Virus record (IMG/VR): IMGVR_UViG_3300036820_000579
Span: 1-39,858 of that record
Source of the DNA: a virus
DNA: 39,858 nt
Strand: one strand, 5' to 3'
In this document: positions 8,501 to 14,207 of the stretch, one piece after another
How positions within the stretch are numbered: the stretch's first letter is position 1
Layout of the letters: every line of letters starts with the position of its first letter
Notes under the pieces: generated by a model
Told to the model about the DNA's origin: nothing
The model's database searches: none
Seen by the model: the letters and a program-made list of their open reading frames with translations, nothing else
Position numbers and translations under genes: made by a program

Positions 8501-9368
8501 GATATAAAAATGCACTCTGGAGGACATTTGCCTCCTCGATCCGACTGTTGCTGTAGCGGAGGCCGCCCTTATCGGGCTCCTTCATCCTACGTCGGCCATC
8601 GCAATCCTGAAATGGACATTCAGGGAAGCTCGATCCACGCGCATTCTTCCAGGCAGTGAGATCGAGAACCCCGTCGTCTGCGATGCCGAATACCGCATCG
8701 GCGACTATGTCCGGGTGTGTATGGCCGACCTCTTCAAGAATCCTGAAGAATATTCCCTCAAAATTTTGGTCGCTTGGATGAGAATAGCACGAGTAGGCCA
8801 TCAACATTGCCGTCGACAAGCGCTCGAATTCTCCCTTCGATAGCAGGCTCTCCGAACACTCCGGACCCTCACTTTGCCTGCCGTATTTTTCTGCGGCCTT
8901 ATGAATAACCTCGAGATATTCTTTGATGAAAGCTCCCGGTTGGTCGTCGTAGCGACCTTCGAATTTCTGCCATTGTAGATTCTTCAGCTCATCGCCAAGT
9001 TTGAAAAAAGCGCCGAAAAGGGCTTTGAGCACTTTCTGCAGAGCATCTTGAGCATATTTTGCACTGCTGGAGCTTTCGTGGCTTAGCGTTGCTGCCTCAA
9101 GGATCGGATTTGCAGCCGCAACCCAATTAAACGTGCGGTTCGCCTTGTCGAACATGATCGGCACGAAATAGGCAATCTCGTCTCCGTTGCCGTTCTGAAA
9201 TCCAAGATTGTAGTCGCCGCGAAGCCAAAAGCGACGAAATTGATCATTGATCTGAAAGACGGTTTCCTCTCTTTGCTTCCATATACCCTCTCGATACCAT
9301 CGGGCACGAGACTGGCGAGCCTGCTGGCCATAAGTCGCTTTACGATCGGCCTCAGTGGCCATCCTCAT
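5559..9368 (-). CDS. large cytoplasmic histidine-kinase-like signalling protein
   Basis: 1269 aa. ATG at 9368, or ATG at 9362 two codons later; either overlaps the permease gene. Residues 1-~540 are an unrecognised, probably sensory region without membrane segments. A dimerisation/phosphoacceptor-like helix carries ARNMSHNIGSHVLARY (568-583), where H573 or H578 could be the phosphorylated His. A GHKL ATPase domain follows: N-box IVLENIIRNSARHN (711-724), G1-like RILDVGSELG (764-773), and a G2-like region FLGIREIQICAQYL (847-860). The C-terminal ~165 residues look like a degenerate receiver: VVVLDERV, then DYLVLHLSI where the phosphoacceptor Asp position is His, then VVIVTGRG. This is a soluble hybrid-kinase architecture. 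It joins the transporter half of the operon to the response-regulator half by overlapping genes. Kinase activity is family-based inference. Confidence 0.8.
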   Translation of the reverse strand: MRMATEADRKATYGQQARQSRARWYREGIWKQREETVFQINDQFRRFWLRGDYNLGFQNGNGDEIAYFVPIMFDKANRTFNWVAAANPILEAATLSHESSSSAKYAQDALQKVLKALFGAFFKLGDELKNLQWQKFEGRYDDQPGAFIKEYLEVIHKAAEKYGRQSEGPECSESLLSKGEFERLSTAMLMAYSCYSHPSDQNFEGIFFRILEEVGHTHPDIVADAVFGIADDGVLDLTAWKNARGSSFPECPFQDCDGRRRMKEPDKGGLRYSNSRIEEANVLQSAFLYPLLMDWDSGEGKPLKGIIESHNFRVLVPIYDVWSGTQGWGGLKAVLLIFLKPPEQGFENNADPGKGKIGNPAWEPNFKKMLERCSEFAQEIGQAATRRALSRPIVPPYDLVRQFLRILIEVQDWEEAAVFYNNDKYPHYSFKRVPHDNPDKEYKGVRKGWKEKEWKESGADQQSRQPSNELIECNEFYMWWTSENDKSCQDLWSQAVLPGLSDEERAEAGGISIRFKFPKACRIPPDPKTRQFLVEAYRRQQVELMRGLIPKVRARRAALRNAVSAIMARNMSHNIGSHVLARYASTISKDGPPTQEGQQAPPPNVQPIDPRTDFLIYLQKRMDFLAEFGTSDKAFWTQPLVLKTQLDQLSLDVQIGRLAIQRGAKRQAAMSPMLAYISGKNAMTANVTFVGNEKLLFSCPGGEVGVHALYIVLENIIRNSARHNVGRAETGQVEIHVHARIGSDASSQGALFPSVNWPGLIEFRILDVGSELGPGGRRQSEPGEKKWDYKNGEQLRQMFEDWRIAEGNEDGKTPDKFLESLSIPDRLNWIIQNERIINDDGRPSPKFLGIREIQICAQYLREFFLSDLEDVPYSERDNAANKVPLIRAECFDRGKGKYCLSYVLYIQEVKLLEILRAEPEESKIAGALANLRNHVFVAYDGSEAAITNWVEKFKGDLPVRRLNTVPQGLDELESQKQIEALYEIYAQQIQGGGGAVLAGLALMANGAANQSSARPVCLAPAEQEAWQDWLSAQASGGQKLDACVWVDHPTETKLKQLEHWASEAGNDTIRSISVELIYSDSPAITIIRSLQPGEGWELIAAALPRVVVLDERVQTEAKKDIRDFKAERYWQLMHVHVPDRETEVDLDYPKFGQCRKYLETFTSKVDYLVLHLSILESLAQQQKGSGGGENIFSTIDALTHGTRSKTAQVVIVTGRGVQTFDRSQGRVQREVRYLPVSALLEYLVHRPSKLGLMRVIWCALPLIVRETDA

Positions 9369-10155
9369 CCCCCAAGCCTGCGCCGGCGAGACTCCTTACG
9401 CCCGCCACAATCAACATTAGCATGGCGGCCGGCGCCACGCTGAGCCACCAGGCCGAGCCGACATAGTTGATACCGTCAAAGATCATCTTGCCAAGTCCCG
9501 GATGCGGCGGCTGGAGACCAAGGCCCAAGAAAGACAGGCCCGCCTCGAGGGCGATGATGTCCGGCAGGAACGACACGGCGAATATGACCGCCGGCGCAAG
9601 GCATTTAGGCAGGACTTTTGCGAACAGGATGTTGGCTTCCGAGAGACCAGCCACGCGGTCGGCCGCCACCCAGTCGAGCGGTAAGGTGCGGACCACCTCG
9701 CCGCGCACCTGGCGCGCGGAATTGGTCCACATGACCAGCGTCAGCACAGCATAGGCCTTGGCAAGGCCGCCGCCCCACACCGCTAGTACGCCGGCGATGA
9801 GGACCAGGAACGGCGTGGCACTGAGTACGTCGGCGACCCACATGATAAGCCGGTCGGGCCAGCGCTGGTAAAAATAGCCGGCAACAGCGCCCATCAGGAC
9901 GCCAATCCCCAGAGAAGAGACCAGAGCCAGCACCGAAATGGTAACCGTGGCCGCGGCGGCGGAGAGTACGCGACTCAAGACGTCTCGCCCCAGTTCGTCG
10001 GCACCTAGAAGATGGCCGGGCCCGGGGGGCGCCAGAGTTGGCGCGATCCCCACTCGTACCGGGTCGTACGGCGCCAGAAGGGGCAGCAGCCTGCTCACAA
10101 CCGCCACCACGAGGAGGGCGAGCAGCAGCCGCGACGCAAGCTGCCGCTCACTCAC
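9352..10155 (-). CDS. peptide/nickel-type ABC transporter permease, DppC-like
   Basis: 267 aa from GTG 10155, chosen because a strong GGAGG lies 5 bases upstream; a TTG at 10170 in the same frame lacks such a site. Inner-membrane channel subunit with about six hydrophobic segments. The N-terminus carries the DppC/OppC hallmark GADELGRDVLSR, and later the cytoplasmic coupling loop (DRVAGLSEANILFAKVLP) and the LEAGLSFLGLGLQPP motif. It pairs with the adjacent DppB-like permease and the upstream fused ATPase. It overlaps both its neighbours, the DppB-like gene by 8 bp and the kinase gene by up to 17 bp. The substrate of this family ranges over di- and oligopeptides, nickel and opines; context suggests a peptide. 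Confidence 0.9.
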   Translation of the reverse strand: MSERQLASRLLLALLVVAVVSRLLPLLAPYDPVRVGIAPTLAPPGPGHLLGADELGRDVLSRVLSAAAATVTISVLALVSSLGIGVLMGAVAGYFYQRWPDRLIMWVADVLSATPFLVLIAGVLAVWGGGLAKAYAVLTLVMWTNSARQVRGEVVRTLPLDWVAADRVAGLSEANILFAKVLPKCLAPAVIFAVSFLPDIIALEAGLSFLGLGLQPPHPGLGKMIFDGINYVGSAWWLSVAPAAMLMLIVAGVRSLAGAGLGDEDGH

Positions 10156-11077
10156 GCCCACCTCCAACAATGCGCGGATCGATGGCCGGATAGGCTAGCT
10201 CGACTACCAAGTGTAGAACAACGGCCAGAGCACTGGCGATGATGGCGACGCCTTGCAGCATCGGCAGGTCGCGATTGAGCACCGAGCGCAGTAGCAAGGC
10301 ACCGAGCCCCGGGACCGAGAACATGATCTCGATAATGAAGCTGCCAGTAAGCAGGATAGGCAGCAGGGTAATCCAGCCCGACAGTAAGGGAATCAAGGCG
10401 TTGGGCGTCATGTGCCGCCATAAAATCTGCCCGGGCGAAAGGCCTCGCGCCCGTGCCGCCTCGACGAAAGGTCGCGCAGCGAGGCGCGCAAATTCCCGAT
10501 CCATGATTTTGCCAAGGATGCCCATGGGATAGAGCGCCAGGACCGACGCCGGGAGGAGGAGGAAAGCCCAGGCGCCAACGCTTTTCAGAGTTCCGGGGAA
10601 ATAGTCCCAAGGATAGTGTGGGAGAAGCCAAGCGAGCGCGACCGCAGCGACAAACATCGTCGGGAACGCAGTAAATAGACTATTGGCCCAGGCGAAGGCA
10701 TACGGTGCCCGGCCGTTGGATGAGACGCTAGCCTGAGCGATCACCCATATGCCGGCAATCGCCGAGGCCATCAGGGTGAGCGCCGTAGACACGGAGAGCC
10801 TTATCGCAACTTCCGGCCCCACTGCGCGGCCGTCGATAAGCGAGCGGCCGAGGTCGCCTCTAAAGAGTGCCCGCAAATAGCCAGCCAGTTGCACCGGCCA
10901 GGGTTGGTCGAGGCCGAGTTGCACACGCAACGCCGCCACTTGCGCTTGGCTGGCGTTAGGACCGAGCGCGATTCTGGCCGGATCGGCCGGCACCAAATGG
11001 AAAAGGACGAACGAGAGAAAGATCGTGGCAGCGATCAGGGAGATTGCGTAGGCGATTCGTCCAATCGCGTATCGCAC
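10148..11077 (-). CDS. peptide/nickel-type ABC transporter permease, DppB-like
   Basis: 309 aa, GTG start 4 bases after the solute-binding gene stop, with a modest TAGG just upstream. It opens with a single transmembrane helix followed by the DppB-family periplasmic segment (HLVPADPARIALGP, then QLGLDQPWPVQLAGYL, FRGDLGRS). Further hydrophobic segments follow, and the EAA coupling loop EAARARGLSPGQILWRHM sits near residue 205. The C-terminus has the family's FSVPGLGALLLRSVLNRDLP motif. It forms a heterodimer with the DppC-like subunit to carry substrate into the cytoplasm. All catalytic-context motifs look intact. Confidence 0.9.
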   Translation of the reverse strand: MRYAIGRIAYAISLIAATIFLSFVLFHLVPADPARIALGPNASQAQVAALRVQLGLDQPWPVQLAGYLRALFRGDLGRSLIDGRAVGPEVAIRLSVSTALTLMASAIAGIWVIAQASVSSNGRAPYAFAWANSLFTAFPTMFVAAVALAWLLPHYPWDYFPGTLKSVGAWAFLLLPASVLALYPMGILGKIMDREFARLAARPFVEAARARGLSPGQILWRHMTPNALIPLLSGWITLLPILLTGSFIIEIMFSVPGLGALLLRSVLNRDLPMLQGVAIIASALAVVLHLVVELAYPAIDPRIVGGGRE

Positions 11078-11081
11078 AAGC

Positions 11082-12692
11082 CTAGCCGCCGAGCCGGGCG
11101 AAATCGAAATAGCCGTGAGCGTTGACCTTCACCGGCGCCAGACCCTTGCGCTCGATTAGGACCGGATCAAGTTCGAACAGGAAGGCGGCCGGCGCATCTC
11201 TGACAACCTCAGCCTCGATCTCGGCTGAGCGGGTTAGCGCCTGTTTCGAATTTAAGGTGCGCAAACTCGCGAGCTCAGCGTCGACCGTTGGGTTCGAATA
11301 TTGCCAGAAGTTTGGAACAGGACGTTTGTCGGACTCAAACATATTAATGAGGATGAGTTCGGGCGCCGAGAACACATAATCAAAATACATGCTGAACATC
11401 GGCGCCTCGCCCTTCACCACCCGACTGAGGGCGGTGTTGAAGTCCACCTTGGTGAGATGGATGTTGACGCCGATTGCCCGTAGCTGAGCTTGGACCAACT
11501 GACCGATCTGCTCGCTGCCAGCCTGGTCGTTCACGAGCAGTTCGATGTCTTGGCCATGATAGGAGGTTTGCGCCAACTCGTTCCGAGCGGCGACCGGGTC
11601 GTAGAGGCTGTCCACCGGGATATCCGAGACATAACCTTGCATGGCCAACGGGACCGTTCCGCCGTTGATCTGGGCATTGCCGAAGAACAGGGTATCGACG
11701 ATTTTCTTCCGGTCGATGCCAAGTGATATGGCGCGGCGCAGATGGACATCAGGCAGACTGGTCACATTGAAGCCGATCATGTGCGAGTTGAAGGTGGGAT
11801 AACGGACCAGACGCAGTTGGTCGGTCAAGCCACTCTTCAGGCTTCCGTCAGGATTTAACACTGCAGGAAACAGTGTCGGTGGAAGTTGGGTCAGATCGAC
11901 CGAGGCATCACGCACGGCGTTGAGACGGGCTTGGTCGTTGCGGATAACCCGGAAGGAGATGTCATGCACCGCGCCGGTGGCGGTCTTGTCCCAGTAATCG
12001 GCATTGCGCGTAAGCTTGACTTGGGTGTCGGAGTTGGAAACCAATTTGAATGGGCCGGTACCGACAACGCTGGAGAGGCCCCACTGCTCCTTATTGGCTG
12101 GTTGTAATGCCTCTTTCGGGAAGATGGCGATCCAGGCGGTCGACAGGCGATTCAGGAAATAGGGCTCGGGATGCGTGAGAACCAATTCGACCGTCATCGG
12201 GCCGGTCTTACGGATTCCTGAGACGCTCGTTGCCTTGCCAGCGTTATAGTCAGCGCAGCCCTCCAGGATGTCGGTCAAAAGGAAGGCAGGATAGGCGTTG
12301 GCACCGCAGAAGGCGGTATAGCTGGAAACCACATCGTCCGCCGTGACCGCTCGACCCCTGCCGTCCGGTCCGAAAATCGGCGAATCGTGGAACCGGACGC
12401 CGCTGCGGATCGTGAAGCGCCAAGTCTGGCTATCAGTCGTCTCCCATTTTGAGGCCAGCTTGGGGATGAGATTCCCCTTCTCGTCCAGCGCCAGGAGGCC
12501 CTCGAATATCTGCCAAGAGACGATAAAGGTCTTCGGGCTCTTGATGGTCAAGGGATCCAGGCGCTCAAGCTCGGAATCGAGCGCCACGGTCAGTTGTTCT
12601 GGGCTATGCGCTGACGGCTTGAAGTAGCTTACGGCACCAGCAAGGACCAGCGCCAACGCGCAAGCAGCGCCAATCCATTTTACTGCTCGCAC
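11082..12692 (-). CDS. family 5 extracellular solute-binding protein (DppA/OppA-like)
   Basis: 536 aa, GTG start preceded by AGGACGG. Residues 1-~25 form a hydrophobic signal sequence, so the protein is exported to the periplasm. The mature part follows the SBP_bac_5 pattern: LDPLTIKSPKTF near the N-terminus, then IFEGLLALDEKGNLIPKLA, WRFTIRSGVRFHD, VTADDVVSSY, and a central ARNELAQTSYHGQDIELL region. Such proteins capture peptides, nickel complexes or similar ligands for the partner permeases. No lipobox Cys is evident. The gene begins inside the end of the small peptide gene (13-bp overlap), so the binding protein and the peptide are translated together, a striking arrangement if the peptide or its modified form is the ligand. 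Confidence 0.9.
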   Translation of the reverse strand: MRAVKWIGAACALALVLAGAVSYFKPSAHSPEQLTVALDSELERLDPLTIKSPKTFIVSWQIFEGLLALDEKGNLIPKLASKWETTDSQTWRFTIRSGVRFHDSPIFGPDGRGRAVTADDVVSSYTAFCGANAYPAFLLTDILEGCADYNAGKATSVSGIRKTGPMTVELVLTHPEPYFLNRLSTAWIAIFPKEALQPANKEQWGLSSVVGTGPFKLVSNSDTQVKLTRNADYWDKTATGAVHDISFRVIRNDQARLNAVRDASVDLTQLPPTLFPAVLNPDGSLKSGLTDQLRLVRYPTFNSHMIGFNVTSLPDVHLRRAISLGIDRKKIVDTLFFGNAQINGGTVPLAMQGYVSDIPVDSLYDPVAARNELAQTSYHGQDIELLVNDQAGSEQIGQLVQAQLRAIGVNIHLTKVDFNTALSRVVKGEAPMFSMYFDYVFSAPELILINMFESDKRPVPNFWQYSNPTVDAELASLRTLNSKQALTRSAEIEAEVVRDAPAAFLFELDPVLIERKGLAPVKVNAHGYFDFARLGG

Positions 12693-12946
12693 GATCCGTC
12701 CTTTTTATCTGTCATTCTGGCTGGCGATACCAGCCGGACATGCGCACAGATCGTGGCCGGCCGAGATGTATATAGTCCGCCGATCTCCCTCTTTGCGCGC
12801 GCGTTGGCAACCGTCTGTGCTGGACGATTCGGGTCGATCCGCAAGTCCCATTGCACTTTGGCGGCATTGTCATCCGTCTGCGCAGGATGATCCACAACAC
12901 TGAACAGCTTGCCACGGCCAACAGACCCGCTATTCGCCGCGCCCAT
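12680..12946 (-). CDS. short repeat-containing peptide, candidate radical-SAM substrate
   Basis: 88 aa. The ATG at 12946 overlaps the radical SAM stop codon (T-G-A-T-G); a GTG one codon earlier is also possible. No signal peptide, membrane segment or double-Gly leader. Residues 20-30 (HPAQTDDNAAK) and 41-52 (RPAQTVANARAK) are clearly related, and a weaker third copy starts RPAT at 62. P21, P42 and P63 are exactly 21 residues apart. Residues available for radical chemistry include W33 (WDLR), Y59 and C67. Placement directly after a radical SAM gene and before a peptide-binding protein fits a RiPP precursor or a signalling peptide. Third-position G+C of roughly 65% is coding-like. I cannot match it to a known precursor family, so the role is inference. 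Confidence 0.6.
   Translation of the reverse strand: MGAANSGSVGRGKLFSVVDHPAQTDDNAAKVQWDLRIDPNRPAQTVANARAKREIGGLYTSRPATICAHVRLVSPARMTDKKDGSCEQ
12701..12889 (-). repeat. three 63-bp coding units in the small peptide gene
   Basis: In-frame 21-codon units at 12827-12889, 12764-12826 and 12701-12763. Units 1 and 2 share PAQT..NA and a following K; unit 3 keeps RPA and an Arg. DNA similarity is visible on the plus strand as CCGTCTGTGCTGGACG (unit 2) and CCGTCTGCGCAGGATG (unit 1). Unit 3 is degenerate and may be coincidental. Confidence 0.5.
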
Positions 12947-14109
12947 CACACAACACTCCTCAATAATGCCGCCTCCTTGCGGAGTTCGGCTCGGTAGAAC
13001 GCGAATCCCTGCAGCTCAGGAAGATTGGCTAACAGATCGTCCGAAGAATTGCGTAACAAGTTACCGAGCACAGCTTCCTGCGGAACCTTCCCATGCACCA
13101 TGGACTTTGGGACGATCACATCGCCATTGGTATTGACGATCAACTCCCGAACACCTGTCAGGGACAATGGATAATAGCGGACGAACAGGGGACTAACGGC
13201 GCTTCCGGCACCATAAATCTCGCTCATATCCCAGAACAACTCATCCCGCCCGGCCTCGTGGGTTCCCCACAGATCGGGTAGGGCCGAGGCCAGATCTGCC
13301 GCGTAGTCAGCCGAAAAGAGCAGTAGTTCCACCCAAGCGTCATCAAGCTCAGGCGCCATATGCCTTAGTTCGGCGATGAAGGCGGCAAGCTGCTCGCGTG
13401 ACAGGCGCAGTTCCGGTGAAGGTCCTACTCCGTCTCCCAGGGTTATCGGGATAACAAAGAAGTTTTTGAACCCAAGCGCGTTCACTTGCCTAATCATGTC
13501 GCAGACCGAGCGATAGTTAAGTGTCGTCAGACACGTAAGAATGTTGACTCGTGGCGCGAACCCCTCCTCTTTGAGCCGCATCGCGCCGCTCAGGCCTGCC
13601 GCAAAGCTCCCCGGCCGGCCGCGCTGTCGGTCGTGATCCTCCGCTAAGCCATCAAGCGACACGTCAAACCAATCGGCGCGCACGGCGCGTAGACCGTCCA
13701 GATGCGTCAGCATCGAGATACCGTTATCGATCATCCCGATATGTGCATCCGGCACCCGGGACCGAAGGGTAGCCATTATCTCCACACCATCAGCGTTCAG
13801 CGAGCGACCGCCATAGACAAAAGTGCGAATCCCGAAGTCGCGCACCAGCGCGTGAAGGACATCCTCCCACTCGCCAATTTTCAAGCTGCGGTTGTTGCGA
13901 GCAAAGCTCGGCGGATAGATGCAGTGGGCGCACTGGAAGCTGCAGGCGCCAGTAAAGATCAACTCGCCTTGGGTAGGCGGAAAGGCGTGATAGATATCAG
14001 CCAGAATCCGGCCATCCGTAGGCTCTGCTGCATGCAGCGCCTCGCGCCACGGCTCAATCGCCGAAATGTCCTCCGAAACAGAGGACGGGATGAATGCCAG
14101 ATTAGTCAT
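12946..14109 (-). CDS. radical SAM enzyme, putative peptide maturase with degenerate SPASM-like tail
   Basis: 387 aa, ATG start. The 4Fe-4S/SAM motif is CSFQCAHC (C56, C60, C63) after the strand ELIFTGA, followed by the radical SAM barrel; the usual GGEP motif reads YGGRS. The C-terminus contains VRELIVNTNGDVIVPKSMV and then EAVLGNLLRNSSDDLLANL, which has the layout of the SPASM auxiliary-cluster region (Gly-Asp/Val, Pro, 'lGNl') but without its cysteines. Radical SAM/SPASM enzymes often install crosslinks on ribosomal peptides; this one probably has only the SAM cluster. The peptide gene directly downstream is the natural candidate substrate. Two intercistronic hairpins separate it from the ATPase gene. 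Function on the peptide is inference; the radical SAM assignment itself is firm. Confidence 0.88.
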   Translation of the reverse strand: MTNLAFIPSSVSEDISAIEPWREALHAAEPTDGRILADIYHAFPPTQGELIFTGACSFQCAHCIYPPSFARNNRSLKIGEWEDVLHALVRDFGIRTFVYGGRSLNADGVEIMATLRSRVPDAHIGMIDNGISMLTHLDGLRAVRADWFDVSLDGLAEDHDRQRGRPGSFAAGLSGAMRLKEEGFAPRVNILTCLTTLNYRSVCDMIRQVNALGFKNFFVIPITLGDGVGPSPELRLSREQLAAFIAELRHMAPELDDAWVELLLFSADYAADLASALPDLWGTHEAGRDELFWDMSEIYGAGSAVSPLFVRYYPLSLTGVRELIVNTNGDVIVPKSMVHGKVPQEAVLGNLLRNSSDDLLANLPELQGFAFYRAELRKEAALLRSVV

Positions 14110-14123
14110 GGTAATAGTCCACA

Positions 14124-14141
14124 GACGGCCATTTAGCCGTC
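14124..14141. promoter_or_regulatory. intercistronic hairpin upstream of radical SAM gene
   Basis: A perfect 6-bp stem GACGGC/GCCGTC with a 6-base loop, 15 bases upstream of the radical SAM start. It lies close to the ribosome-binding region, so it could modulate translation or mRNA stability of the downstream genes relative to the ATPase gene. The role is inference. Confidence 0.35.
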
Positions 14142-14189
14142 CGCCGGCTGACTAGCCATCCGGTAGCGTGTGAGCGGAGCGATGGTGCG

Positions 14190-14207
14190 TGTGAGCAGCG
14201 GCTCACA
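14190..14207. promoter_or_regulatory. hairpin over the ATPase stop codon
   Basis: TGTGAGC (14190-14196), loop AGCG, GCTCACA (14201-14207): a perfect 7-bp stem that includes the ATPase stop codon. No T-run follows on the minus strand, so mRNA processing, stabilisation or attenuation is more likely than full termination. Confidence 0.4.

Noticed and set aside
12712-12921. Alternative 69-aa Arg-rich peptide in another minus-strand frame
   Set aside because: Not coupled to neighbours, no ribosome site; the overlapping 88-aa frame has both couplings and internal repeats.
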